Positions 23,984-35,732 of a stretch of 64,000 nucleotides of DNA are shown piece after piece. Both the position numbers and the translations under genes were made by a program. The stretch is taken from the NCBI RefSeq assembly GCF_000149955.1, contig NC_030986.1:4215333-4279332 (forward strand), given 5' to 3'. A model generated the notes under the pieces. The model worked only from the letters and a program-made list of their open reading frames with translations. It was not told where the DNA came from and did not search any database. The stretch comes from Fusarium oxysporum f. sp. lycopersici 4287 (Eukaryota; Ascomycota; Sordariomycetes; Hypocreales; Nectriaceae). Every line of letters starts with the position of its first letter. Position 1 is the stretch's first letter.

Positions 23984-25544
23984 TTACTCTCGCCATAGGA
24001 GAGTAGGGGGTGTAATCTCGGTACCCTTGAGTTTCTCCAGACCCTCACCGCCCTGAGAAATGTTAGCATCATGTGCTTCATGAATATCATGGGATTTTAC
24101 TTACGTAGCTGATGAGGGGGGACACCTCAACACCGACGTCGGCCTTGTCACCAACGACAATGGCACCAGCAGCCTCGACCCAGCGCTTGCCCTGGGTCAT
24201 GATATCGGCCTTGCTGGTATCGGGGTCATCCTCGCCAGTGCCAGGAGCGTTCTTGAGGGGAGAGAACTCGTCCTCACGCTTGACCTCGAGCGAGGCAAAC
24301 TTGTCCAGGGTCAGGAAGGGGAAGACATCAAAGACGAACTGCTCCAGCTTGATGCCATTTGGCTTCTCGGGCTTTACGGTCTCGCCACTCTGAAGATCAG
24401 CAGAGGGGATCTTCTTGCGGGCGATGTGGTGGGGGAGCTTGTGAGCCCACTGAGGAATAGAGTCGAGGAAGCTGAAAGAGTAGTAGTGGTTGACGATGTT
24501 GGCAGCACGGAATCGAAGGAGATCAGACTGCTTAGGGTCAAGCTCCTCAGCAGTGGCCTTGTCGATCTCGGAGTACTCAACAACATCGGGCTTGCCGTTC
24601 TTGGAGAGAATCAGACCGACGGACTCAGTAGCGTTACGCTTACGGACAACCTTGGTAGCAATGTCGACGTTAAGGGCGGCAGAGAAACCAATGAAGACGG
24701 GATCGGCGACCCTCACAAGGCAGTTGTCAACGCAGTAGGCGTGGATGTGCTGAATACCGCGCTTTCGCATATCATCGACAACACCGGAAACGACAAGAGC
24801 GTTGTAGAGACCACCGTTTCCATCAGGGGCAACAGCAACCTTGCCCTTTGTCTCGAGAAGGATCTTGCCATCATTGGAGATGCAGGGCAGAACACCCTGC
24901 TCGAAGATCTTGACGTTGTCCTGGCTCAGGCCAAAGTAGTTGTTCTCCTGGAAGAACTTCTCGGTAGGGCCACGGGTAGGACCACTGGTCATGACATACC
25001 AGGGAACAACAGGGCTGGAGCCAGCAGACTTCTTGGCGGCGAGCTCCTGGACCTTGACAATTCGCTCACCCTGAAGTTGGAAGAGAGATTTGTGGGAAGG
25101 CAGGCCAATGTCGTAGCAGCCCTTGGGGGCAGAGCTACCAAGACGAGTACCCTGGCCGCCAGCCATGAGGACAACAGCGACCTGACCCTTGGAGATGAGG
25201 TCAAGACCGGAGTCGTACCACTTGGAGATATCATCGGCACTGGAGTCGAGAATGCTAGCGGTAGCAGATTCGGGGAGAGGCTCGAGGCGATCGGGCTCAT
25301 CGCTGGTCTTGGGAGGGTTCAAGGCGCGGTGTGTGATCTCGTTGATGTGGGCGGGGTCGAAGCCAGAAAGCTGCTGGTACAGAGTTCCTCGCTCGGCCGA
25401 TGAGAGAGAGTCGTAGAAGGTGAAGACTTGCTCTTGGCCGGCCTTTGTGTACTTCTCCTTGAGCTCGTTGAGAGCCTCGGGGCTAGGCTCAGCAGGGGCA
25501 TCATTGGACTTGCCAAGGTGAAGAGCTTGCTTGATGGCCTCCAT
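23984..25544 (-). CDS. UAP1: UDP-N-acetylglucosamine pyrophosphorylase
   Basis: Makes UDP-GlcNAc from GlcNAc-1-phosphate and UTP, the donor for chitin, N-glycans and GPI anchors (yeast UAP1/QRI1); cytosolic. Exons 25544-24105 and 24052-23984 give 502 residues. The intron (GTAAGT, TGCTAAC, CAG) adds a 22-residue C terminus, [13 protein letters not shown] to TLLWRE, without which the protein would end a few codons into the intron. The nucleotide-binding motif is [21 protein letters not shown] (from about residue 128; core GGQGTRLG), followed by [11 protein letters not shown] and the uridine-binding NGGLYNAL. It is convergent with TRR1, with 298 bases between stop codons. Codon use is strongly biased. 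The family call is secure. Confidence 0.95.
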
Positions 25545-26993
25545 TGTGATGTAAGTGTATGTGAGGTTTGGGAAAGTTGCGGTGAGAGCGATTAGAAGCT
25601 TGAAGACGAATGTCTAGAAACTTCACAGGGACGGAGTATTAAAAGGCTGGAATTGAAGAAGAAAGAAAAGAGGAATGAGCTAGGAACTACGGGTGTGGGA
25701 AGAGTTGAGATCTAAATACGAATTGCAGGAAGTCGATCTCGGAAAGACCCTTACACAGCAGCCCGCAACTTTCCTTTATTTTTCCCGTTGTCCCTGACGT
25801 CTTCGGTCTTACCTCAACTTCCCTAGCAACTAAGACGCCTCTTAGCTTACCTGGTTGCTACGCTCTTACCTTACTTGTAACACCGTTTACCTCACCGTAA
25901 GTAAGGTACAATGCTTGAAGCTCCTCCCACGCCGCCAACGCCAACCAACGCTGATGCCCCTCAGCTGCCCCGCCTACTCAAGGTCCAATTGAGGTTGGAC
26001 CGCCAATTAGAGTGGGGGAATCGGCGGCTGAGGGACCCCATCGATCCTGCCTCATGCTTGCAAGTTGGTGCTGATGCAGCGGCTTTGCTGAGAGCGCTAT
26101 AGCGCCCATGCTGTTACGCTGCCACCTCCTATTGGATTTTATGATAACTGATGCGTACGTAAGCTCAGCGACTTGTACAGTCAGAGTTTATATTCAAGAT
26201 CTGGAAACTCAAAGAACAGATTAATAACGATTGTAATGGCTGATGTCGTATTTGTCGAGACTACCACGGGATCCGCGATGTTCACGAAAAGGAAAAATGA
26301 TCCAGATTTTCGTCAGGGACCTGCAGGGTTCGTAATCGTCAACTTGTCTGTCTTGTCTCATAACCCCCACCATGACATTGACGCCCATAGCTCAGACACG
26401 AACTGGCAGGGCTGTTTTGTGTGGCTGTGGCGGCTGATATTGGATCTCAGGTGCTGAAAATAGCACTCTGGGCCAGGTCCTGGGTCATCTTGGTTACGAT
26501 AAAATCCGTGCACTATTTTGCCTACCAGTAATACTTTGAAGGAGATGTAATGATGCCCAACATCCAAGGATAGCGAAGATTCATTTGGTGAGTATGAGGA
26601 AAATATGCAATGTCATCAAGGTGTTTTCATTTAAGAACATATTCATGTAGACTCTTGAGGGCGGACTTTTAGCTGGAACCAGTTATTAGACCCCTAATTT
26701 ATTGTCGGACCCAAAGCTCCGTTTCTCCCTCTAGAGACCTTTCAGATCTGGCTGCCTGTGGCGAATGAGCCAGAACAGTCTTCACGCTGTTCCACCACAT
26801 TATCTTGTAGAACAGTTGCCTAAAGTTATCAAGTGATATATTCATAAATATGATGTATTGATCTCCGAGGAGTATTTAAATACATATCTGCCATTCAATC
26901 AGAATTCTTTGACCCGTCTCATTATTCCCCGGCTGGCAAAAACCGCCAGACTGTCCCATACTCCCACTTACACCAACAGACTACCTAGTCACA
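25545..26993. other. Divergent intergenic region UAP1 / DNA glycosylase
   Basis: 1.45 kb holding the promoters of UAP1 and the glycosylase. Between about 25,760 and 25,905 there are several short AG-/CT-rich near-repeats of the type GTAAGTAAGG/CTTACC. A 63-codon open frame at 25911-26102 (Pro-rich start) lacks any recognised feature. I see no RNA gene or mobile element. Confidence 0.4.
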
Positions 26994-27953
26994 ATGACGA
27001 GAAGCAAAGCTGCCCAAGAGGCCACTATTCAAGACCCTGTAGGTGACGATGGTGTCAAAGAGGAGCAGGACATCTCAAGCTCGCCTCCTCAGCCAGCAAC
27101 CTTCAAGGGACGTCTTCAAATGAGTGACTTCATATTCAAATCAAACGAATCTTCAAATGGCCAGACTTCCCCTATACGAAGATCCCCGAGATTCACAACT
27201 CCTATCACTTCGACCTCAGCCTCATCCGCTTCAGCCGCCAAAACGAAGCGGACCAAAGAGCGAGATGCTGAAGACATAGAGAAAGAGATTAAACCAAAGA
27301 AAAAGAGAGCACGTCAGGCTTCTGGATACGCGCCTCCCTCAACATACGCACATCTCAATGGCCTGCCAGATGCCATCGCCTCGAATCTTCTCGTTCTCTT
27401 CATCGGTCTGAACCCTGGTATACAGACAGCACGAACAGGCCATGCATATGCTCATCCCTCCAACCTGTTTTGGAAACTCCTCTACTCAAGCGGCCTTACA
27501 CCACGTCTCTGCAGTCCAACCGAAGATCGGCAACTCCCTGAACTGTACTCCATGGGATTCACCAACATTGTCGCCCGACCCAGTCGCAATGGCTCTGAGC
27601 TTAGCAAGCAGGAGATGGACGAGGGGGTTGAAATTCTTCACGAAAAGTGTCGCAAGTATCGTCCCGAGTCTGTATGCGTGGTGGGTAAGAGTATCTGGGA
27701 GAGTATTTGGCGCGTAAGACATGGCAAACCTGTTGGAAAGGCCTTCAAGTATGGCTGGCAGGACGAATCGGAGAACATGGGTGTGATCGAGGGCGAATGG
27801 GAGGGATCTAAAGTGTTTGTGTCGAGCAGCACAAGTGGTCTTGCTGCTACGTTATCGCCAGCTGAAAAAGAACGTATATGGGCAGAAATTGGAACATGGG
27901 CTCAGAAACGGAGAGCTGAGAGGGAGCTTGAGGCAAAAGAAGAGAGCAAATAA
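26994..27953 (+). CDS. Mismatch-specific thymine/uracil DNA glycosylase
   Basis: Mug/TDG-family nuclear DNA glycosylase (S. pombe thp1 type) that removes uracil or thymine from G mismatches in base-excision repair. Single exon of 319 residues. Residues 1-120 are a disordered basic tail with KRTKERD and KPKKKRAR, likely nuclear signals and DNA contact. The catalytic fold starts near 125: LFIGLNPGIQTARTGHAYAH carries the GLNPG motif with the catalytic Asn position, followed by HPSNLFWKLL and MGFTNIVARPSRNGSEL, which matches the second Mug/TDG motif. The C-terminal VFVSSSTSGLAATLS contains the third motif region. It is convergent with ARP4, with 207 bases between stops. Confidence 0.92.
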   Translation: MTRSKAAQEATIQDPVGDDGVKEEQDISSSPPQPATFKGRLQMSDFIFKSNESSNGQTSPIRRSPRFTTPITSTSASSASAAKTKRTKERDAEDIEKEIKPKKKRARQASGYAPPSTYAHLNGLPDAIASNLLVLFIGLNPGIQTARTGHAYAHPSNLFWKLLYSSGLTPRLCSPTEDRQLPELYSMGFTNIVARPSRNGSELSKQEMDEGVEILHEKCRKYRPESVCVVGKSIWESIWRVRHGKPVGKAFKYGWQDESENMGVIEGEWEGSKVFVSSSTSGLAATLSPAEKERIWAEIGTWAQKRRAERELEAKEESK

Positions 27954-28160
27954 ATGTTTAATAGTGTGTAGTACATAAGAGATAGACATTCACTCTTTTC
28001 GACAAACAATTCACTACAGCAGTTGATTGCACAGCTTATTCTTACCCTAACCATCTAGAATGAACTTTTGCCTTGCCAGGCCCTTCTGATTTCAGATTGT
28101 AAGTACATCTCTTCCCCAACTCCGTTACGCCAGAAGCCAAAGCACCTAGAGCCTGGCCTT

Positions 28161-29649
28161 TTACTTGCATCGCTTCTCAACCACATTAGGTCCATTCTCC
28201 TCATACTCCTTTCGCGAAATCCACATCTGGTGGAAAGTGCCCAAACTAGCGAGAATGCTACCGCCGATCCAGGCACCGAAGCGTCGCTCACTCGTGAGAC
28301 CTGCCGCGTGAATCTTGATCTTGAGTCCAGGGTACATCGCCATCAACTCGTTGTTCAGACGGTCGTTGAATCCGTTGATCAGACTGGTGCTACCAGTTAC
28401 GACGACGTTAGCCAGGAGGTTGCCTCGAAGATCGACGTCAACTGCGTTCAAAGCAGAGCGGATGAGCTCGGGGATGGTTTGCGCCTTGGTGAGTTGCTCA
28501 GAGTCGGAGCCATGATATCCGACAGTCTCGTCAAACATGCCCTCTGTCACTCGGAATCGCTGCTCGCGCCACATCTGGTTATAACCGTCAGGCATTTCGA
28601 ATACCCGGCCGGGTTGCGTCTTAACATAATCCTCATTGCCGGAAACACTGTAACGACCGGGGCCTCGCCAGACTTCTACTACTGACTCCTTGAATTCCGT
28701 CAACACACGCTCTTCCTCATATGCGCGGAATGAATCGTTGATCTGAAAGGGGAAGTGTCGTAGTCGGACTGAAGGAGGTGCCAGGGCGTCGACAGGTGTC
28801 TTATTCTCGATCATGAAGGTGGGTGTCAGCTCGACCTTGGGCTCTGATGCTTCAAAGAGATTTCGAATCTGAGAAGAGAGCCAGATACCACCAACAGGAG
28901 ACTTCTGGATAGATCGCTTCAGCACCATGCCGTCGTGAATAGCTGTGACCGAGGTGTTGGCACCGCCCACGTCAATAACTAGTGAGGTAGCCTTGCCAGC
29001 GGCGAATGCTGCCAACACCGGAGTGCGACTCAGCCAGAAGGCAGGGCATCCCCAGTTCTCCATGATGATCTCAATAGCCTTCTCACGAGCCTTGGGTGTA
29101 TTCCAGGGAGCCTCTGTAATCAAGAGGGGATTTTCGCCCAAGGGCTTCTCGGCAGATTCGGCAGCCTCGGCGTCGTCCATAGCCACATCGCCCTCTCCGT
29201 CCTGGCCTTCTGCCTTGGGGTCGTCGTTTAGACCGTTCTTCGAGGGAGGTGTTTGTCGTTCGGGTTGCAAGCGCTTAACAAGCATGTTCTCCCAAATTCG
29301 AGCAGCAACATCCCAATCCTCCACCACACTATCCTTATTCATGTAGTTGCGGACTTCGAAGTCGGGGCGAGGGATGAGGCACTCATCGCCAAACAGGTCT
29401 TTAGGGTTGTCGCCGGTTGTGTGGCCGTAAAACGATGGGAGGATAGATTTGGGAACATCTTCACCAGCGAAGCCAGCTCGAGTGTAGCAGTATCCAGGAT
29501 CGAGAACGAGGGCAGAAACCTCATCTATATAAACATACGTTAGTGGAGATCTTTGGCGGGCTGACGCGACATGGGGAGCTAGAGCTGCGCGTACCTCCTC
29601 CATAGATGTCAGTGGGCTGCATAGACGTGGGAAGGGGCTGTTGAGCCAT
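28161..29649 (-). CDS. ARP4: Actin-related protein 4
   Basis: Nuclear actin-related protein, a subunit of NuA4, INO80 and SWR1 chromatin complexes. Exons 29649-29595 and 29524-28161 give 472 residues. The short first exon encodes MAQQPLPTSMQPTDIYGG and joins in phase 1 to DEVSALVLDPGYCYTRAGFAGEDVP, the actin phosphate-1 region in its Arp4 form. VIDVGGANTSVTAIHDG is the phosphate-2 loop, and VVTGSTSLINGFNDRLNNEL lies in the adenosine region. The acidic Ala/Glu insertion at about residues 120-160 is typical of fungal Arp4. The tail WISRKEYEENGPNVVEKRCK corresponds to the actin C terminus. Splice-site choice is supported by the loss of an in-frame alternative start in the intron. Confidence 0.94.
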
Positions 29650-30178
29650 GATTGATGCTTTATGAATGATATTTGCTAGTCGGAGATAGTGGAGGTGGAT
29701 TGAACGATCCGGCGCAAAGTATCGCGGAATTGGTGGAGTTGCGCCAGACCAAGTGATTGATGGATGTTCGCGTTGGAACAAATTTCAGCCTTGAGTGGTT
29801 GGTAAGGGAGCATACGCCACACATTGTCGAGGCTGCGGTGTGGCGGTCATGGCTCCACCAAAGGTAGCCGGATTATTTTCGGCGAACCGGCTCTCTTTAA
29901 ATTTTCGCAGATCGGCTCCAAATCGCTTCTCTTTTTTCTTCATACATGGAGCGAGAGTTCCATGTTACCATCATGATTGTAAGTACGCATATTCCCCTCA
30001 ATTATTTCTCTTCCCTTTGCCTAAATGATGAATTCGCATACTCGCTTCAGAACCGCTGCGATTGACACGGCTTGCTGTGGTTGATTTAAACTGCCAATTT
30101 CTGACTCTAGTGCAACACATTTCTTTGATGTCTCAACAATGAGTTATTGAAGCATTGCTAACCTAATTGATAGAAGCC
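29650..30178. promoter_or_regulatory. Divergent region ARP4 / mitochondrial LysRS
   Basis: 529 bases carrying the two promoters. On the plus strand, a GTAAGT donor at 29979 and a GCTAAC branch plus ATAG acceptor ending at 30173 suggest a 195-nt intron in the 5' UTR of the lysyl-tRNA synthetase gene. Confidence 0.45.
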
Positions 30179-32115
30179 ATGATGTCTGCACGGTACTTGC
30201 GACAGGCCAGCCGGCCTTTAATACAGTCGATCTCCCAAACCACAAGTGCTCGTTGCTCACATGCGCTCAGCTGTGGCAATTCCTTAGGGACACTATGGGG
30301 TTCACAAAGCGTGGCATATGGGAGGTCCCTAGCTACTTCGGCTGCTAGGAGCCAAGATGGCCTGGAGGGATACTCGTCTTTCAAGCAACAGCGCCGAACT
30401 GAGCTCTTGGCGGAGAAAGAGAGCGAGGATCCTCTATTCGAAGAGACACACCCTCGCCTCATCCATCATGCAGAGCGTAAGACGGTGCCTGAGTTTCATG
30501 AAGCTTTTCGAGATGCCCTTGACGATTCCAAGTACATCAGCGTTTGTGGCCGGGTTCGATCCAAGCGCGTCGTCGGAAAGAATCTTATCTTTCTCGACAT
30601 CGTGAATGAATTTGAGCGTCTACAGGTCATGCTCAACCGGTCAAAGTGCATGGTAGAAGAGGAGGCAAGGAGTTTGAAGTTCGGAATGTTGAGAAATTTA
30701 ATAGAAGTGGGCGACCACATATGTAGGATCCCTAATGTTTATCCTGTTGTATCCCAGATGCTTACAGCCTGGCAGCTGTCGTTGGTATACCGGTTCGTAC
30801 TAAAGCCGGCGAACTCACCATGGAGGCCAAGACTTTGCCTGAACTTCTGTCTCCTACCATGGAGCAGATCCCAGAGAAACTCACCGATCCCAAAACCAGA
30901 ATGCAAGAACGTCATGTTGATATGTTGGTGAACCGACAAGCAATTGATGTCCTCCGACTGCGCGCCGAGATCACCAAGCACATGCGTGAATACTTTCACT
31001 CAAGAAAGTTCCTCGAGTTCCAGACACCGATTCTCGCTGAAAACGCTGGCGGTGCAGTGGCCCGCCCTTTTGTTACGAGAGCCACGGAGTTCAAGGATAA
31101 AGATCTCGCCTTACGCATTGCCCCCGAGTTATGGCTCAAGCGCCTCGTTATTGGAGGCGTCGACAAGGTCTTTGAGATTGGACCTTCGTTCCGTAACGAG
31201 GGTGTTGACGCGACACACAATCCGGAGTTTACCATGTGTGAGTTCTACAGCGCCTATAGTAACCTGGAGGACTTGATCAACCAGACCGAGGAGATTCTCT
31301 GCAGTCTTGCCCAACACTCCCAGGATCTCATCTCTACCCAACTCACATCTCTGCCTTCCATCGACATGAAACAGTTTGTGCGACCTTTTAAGCGGGTCGA
31401 GTTCGTTCCCGCACTCCAAGAAGCCCTTGGGCTTCGTCTGCCCAAGCTCTCATCTCCAGATGCTCTACCAGAACTCCTGGCTATCCTAAAGCTTGCTGGT
31501 ATCAAGGTGCCAGGTGAGGTGCCTACCTCGCTGGCCAAGCTGCTTGATCGTCTGGCTGCCGTTTACCTGGAACCTATGTCATTCACGGAGCCTATCCTTA
31601 TCATGAACCATCCCGCCTGCATGTCGCCTCTTGCGAAGAGCTTCCTTTGTCCACAAACTTATCAGTTAGTATCTGCCCGCGCAGAACTCTTCATTGGTGG
31701 CCGTGAATTGGCAAACATGTACGAAGAGGAAAACGACCCCGAAGAGCAGAAGCGTAAGCTGCTCGACCACCGAAACCTCGTCAACAAGGATGACGGTAGC
31801 ATTGCCATTGAACATAATGAGGCGTCTGAAGGCGAAGCAACTGTTGAGGAAGCTCTGGATGAGCCTTTTGAAGACGAGGACGGCGACGCTGCTCCCCTCG
31901 ATCAAAGTTATGTCAAGGCTCTCGACTATGGCCTGCCCCCTACTGGCGGCTGGGGATGTGGTGTTGAGCGTATGGTCATGCTGTTTTCTGGTGCCAACCG
32001 CATCAGCGACTGTCTAAGCTTTGGTACGATAAGAAATGTTGTTGGGCTTTCAGCAGCAGAGGAGAACAAGACAAGCTCTGAAGAAGATAAGCAGGCGAGC
32101 CCCAAGAGCTCATAG
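30179..32115 (+). CDS. MSK1: Mitochondrial lysyl-tRNA synthetase
   Basis: Class II aminoacyl-tRNA synthetase charging mitochondrial tRNA-Lys. Exons 30179-30722 and 30776-32115 give 627 residues. The start MMSARYLRQASRPLIQSISQ is a basic, hydroxylated matrix presequence. The OB-fold anticodon-binding domain runs about 115-210; splicing at the acceptor GGCAG restores VGDHISVVGIPVRTKAGE, while earlier AGs break it. The catalytic domain has motif 1 near FLEFQTPIL, motif 2 FEIGPSFRNEGVDATHNPEFT, and motif 3 GWGCGVERMVMLFSG. An acidic Glu/Asp-rich insert sits before motif 3. The cytosolic enzyme would lack the presequence and this extended acidic insert. Confidence 0.92.
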
Positions 32116-32422
32116 ACCAACTCTGGAGGGTTTGTACTATTAGTAGACTCTAATCATTGCGATGATGTATGAATGATGGAACTGTATAATATTGTAACAA
32201 TGGCTATACGCTAGAAAGCTGTATAGAACAATAGACGATATATCGCATTCATGCAGACTATCTAGACTTTGCAAGAATGATAAGATGACAACACAAGTGA
32301 GTTTATGGTGGGTCAGTTATGGAACAATTCTCAACTGGTATCTTAATATATATGTACAAAAGAATAGGTATCAAATATTCAAATCAAACCAACAGCGAAC
32401 AGATCCAACTCAGGTCTCACCC
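32116..32422. other. Convergent 3' region MSK1 / TOS1-like
   Basis: 307 bases between convergent stop codons, AT-rich, holding the 3' UTRs. Nothing else is visible. Confidence 0.4.
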
Positions 32423-33962
32423 TTACACAGAAATAGACAGCTGGAACAGGCTGCTTCCCTTCTTAGGGGTAGACATGGTCTTAATCCAGTTCCTCACAGT
32501 CTCATCGCTCAGAGATGATCCAAAGTCAAAGGTATCATCCAACTGCTTGATAGCGACGCTCGACGTACGCTCACAGAACACAACAGCAACCTTGATGTAC
32601 TTGTCGGCAGGTCGCTTGAAGTAATCAGAGCTTCCAGCGCCGTTTGTCAAGTGGAATGTGCTCTTGCACTTATCATCGCCAGTAGCAAGGACCTCGTAGA
32701 TGTCGACCTCACCACAGCCTGTCTTCCAGCAGCTGCATCCGCTGTATTGGCCAGTTCTGGGAATGCGGCCGTTGAGAGCCCAGAGGGCGGGCATGTCGCC
32801 GTTGAAGCCGGTGTTGCCATCGAAGGGCATCTTGAAGTTGAAGAGGAAGATCTTGTTTGAGCCGGAGAATCCCTCTGTAAGGGGGTTAGTGAGTGTTATA
32901 TCTGGGTTGAGGGGGAGGTAGCATACTGTAGGCAACATCAGGGACACGAGAGTAACCGCAGCTCTCGTCACACTTCTCAGAGCTGAAGATGGAGAATTCT
33001 TTGTTGGAAGGGATGAAGACGTCCTTCAGGATCTTGGGAGAAGAGGAGCCACCGTTTCCGTTGGCGTTGAGGTAAGAGAGAGAGTTACCCCAAGTGCTAT
33101 ACTCAGTCAGTATAAAGGCACATTGAAGAGTGACAGTAACTTACTTGTCAAAGACTCCGGAGCCCTCACCACCATAGTTACCCATGAAGATAACATTATC
33201 AGCAACACGTCGCTGAGCGTTGTAGTAAGCAGTGCGCTTCCAGTGTCCACCAGGAGTAGCAGTGTACTCCTTTGCCTTTGAGGTCGCCTTGCTCTTGACC
33301 TGGTCCACCTTGCCTTTGACATTTTCAACCTTGCTCTTGATCTTGTCCAGTCCAGGCAAGGGGTCAGCCTTTAGCTTCATGGGCTTCTTCTCATCGACGA
33401 CGTTCACAGCGTCGGTAGGGGCAGCAGGGATATCAACGGGAGCAGCCTGGGTAGCAGGGCTTCCGTTATAAGTGTTCTCCCAGGATACGACTTGTCCGTC
33501 GATGGTGGCAGTGACCCAGTCCCCACGCTTCTTCTTGCGCTGTTCGTGGAAATGACGATGGCCGTGGAGGTGAGGAGAGGGAGCAGAGTCACGCTTCTTC
33601 TCGCTGGAACCGAGGTTGTAGACTGCGAATTCCTTGAGGTTGAAGGGGCCCCGAATGTGGACAGACAGCTATATTTTGTTAGTTTATAATGTGGAATAGT
33701 TGAGTGACGGTCAACTTACATCCTCACTCAGAGGTCCAAGAGCACCGTCGTAAGAAAAGGGCTCCTGATCACAAGATCCATCATCTCCCATCTTTGTAAC
33801 AGCCTTGAAGCTTCCACTGCTGGAGAATCCCTCATAGAGAATCTGATCAATAACACCACAGAACCAGTTTCCGCCTTCGTTGACGGCGCTGCCAGAGCAT
33901 TGCTGTGTGAGGGCTGTGGTGAGGCCCGTGTAAGCCAGAATGGAAAGATTAGTGACCTTCAT
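32423..33962 (-). CDS. TOS1-like cell wall protein
   Basis: Secreted protein of the yeast Tos1/Toh1 family (DUF2403 plus DUF2401, a putative TOS1-like glycosyl hydrolase). Exons 33962-33720, 33668-33145, 33096-32927 and 32874-32423 give 462 residues. The start MKVTNLSILAYTGLTTALT is a signal peptide. The glycine-rich DUF2403 region follows with conserved Cys (QQCSGSAVNEGGNWFC). A Lys-rich linker (about residues 180-220) separates it from DUF2401, which has GHWKRTAYYNAQRRVADNVIFMGN, CDESCGYSRV, and the cysteine-rich SGCSCWKTGCGEVDIYE; the last is laid out like a beta-glucanase active-site strand (inference). No C-terminal GPI signal is present. Introns 1-3 have clean GTAAGT/GTATG donors. Confidence 0.88.
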
Positions 33963-35216
33963 GGTTTCAAGTCTCTAATCTATTCAGCCTGATTGACTAT
34001 AGATATTTCGAGACCTATTCTCGAGTCGTTGAGATCGTCGATATAGGCAATTGCAAGGAGTGTTTCGGTGAATGTCTTCAAAGAGTGGACTCAAAAGACA
34101 ACAGAGATTCCAGCAGATTTTAAGGAGTGACTAGAAGTAAAGACAAAAGAGTGTATAGTTCAAAAAGCAAGAAATGCCGACAATGAACGACTGATATGTT
34201 TCAGTACCAACCTCTGGGGGGAACTCGAAGGATGAGGAGGATTTCCGTCCTTCAGTGGGGAGATGGGCGATATTAAAGAGGATCCAAATAACACAACTAC
34301 TACACTTCTGCAGGACTCAAAGGGGTAAAAGAGCCCAGCGTCTCCCCCAAGTCTGGGCAGCAGATCTCAATTCTGTTCCTGGCACAACCAAGCCTAGCAA
34401 GCGTAGCTCATAGCGCAGTACAAAGATGGCCAAGATAGGTTGGTGGTGTATTTGTTTCAGGCTACGAGGGGACTCTAGAGTCTTGGCCAATTACAGGCGT
34501 CAGATGACTTATTGAGAGTGGTTAATAAAGGGAACGGCCTGGCCATGCTGCTTTGGGAAGTTGAGGGCATCACAAAGAGCCACGCGTTGGCGTGTGGATG
34601 ATGGCGCAGCGGTCTTGGCTTTGGGCCGGTCTCTTGTTTTAGGCTGGGGGCCAAGATGCTTGATTAGACGCCGAGACGCCATATAAAATTGCATTTCTCA
34701 GATAATACTTGTTGTCTTTACTCAGTGTGATTCTCTCGCATAAGGTTGTGGGTGCCAACAGGTCTGTGTGATACAAGTGATGGCCTCATGAATATCAATG
34801 AATATCACACAACCAAGTCACAGCTGCTATAACGTGGCCAGCATCAACTAACAAACGATCAACATTAATCGAAACAAAAAAGGCTGGCAGTAGAAAGTGG
34901 GTGTGGTCAGTTCCCCTGCAACACCAAGAAAGGCCAACGCTTGTCTGATCTTGGCTTTTCTTGGCGTGTCCCCTAATTTATTTGACTCGTAATCGTCACC
35001 AGGAACAATGAAGATGATGAGAATGCCTTTGTTAAAGGAAAAGTCGGTCTCTGGAATGTCCACGTGCTGCTTAACTCGAGGTGCTCTTTTAGTAGATTTC
35101 TAGCCCCCTCAAATATGGCCGATTATAGGTAATGTCGCATTTAAATAGTGGAGATGAGTCTATCACTATTTCACCTGAACAATGCTGAAAGACGTCAGTC
35201 AGTCAGTCAGACAGTC

Positions 35217-35258
<42 letters not shown>

Positions 35259-35732
35259 ATACAATTGTCGAGTTAGTCACAAACTGTTCAGATGCAGTTG
35301 TTTGTTAAAGAAGAAGACATTAGTTTGAGCCCTAGCTGTCAAGTATTCGCTGTTGAATCGTGTCTCGGTAGATCTGTATGGCCTCAGTTAAGCCACGACT
35401 ATGCTAACAACTCATCAATACTCAGCAAGTCAATGCGCTATGTTGAATATTTCGGTCCTTTTCAATCATGAGATTTCACGGTTCCGTCAACACATTCATG
35501 AAAAAGGCGGGAGTTCCATGAGAATTCTTCTCTATATCACATTATTTTGAGACATTTTATGCCTGATGCGGAACTAGCTGTAAGTAAAACTAGCCTTCAA
35601 ACTCGACTCGCAAGTCCAAGCTTTTCTGCTTTTAGGATCTTCAGATCTTCAGGTTCCATCGCTCTATATCCTCAAACGGCCATGCTTTTCCATAACGTTA
35701 TATGCAAACTTTTCCAGACCATAGTGATGTCC
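33963..35732. other. 1.77-kb intergenic region upstream of TOS1-like gene
   Basis: Carries the TOS1-like promoter and the 3' region of ROK1. It is AT-rich, with no open frame showing family character. Its main structure is the AGTC tandem plus poly-T tract listed separately. Confidence 0.4.
35191..35257. repeat. AGTC microsatellite next to 39-nt poly-T
   Basis: A short tract of GTCA/AGTC repeats (about 35193-35218, one unit changed to AGAC) runs directly into 39 consecutive T (35219-35257). It is either slippage expansion or the poly(A) end of an old minus-strand retroposon; there is no clear target-site duplication by eye. Confidence 0.75.

Noticed and set aside
24426..25403. 325-codon plus-strand open frame
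   Set aside because: Exactly antisense to UAP1; its Val/Leu/Gly-rich composition is produced by the biased codons of the real gene.
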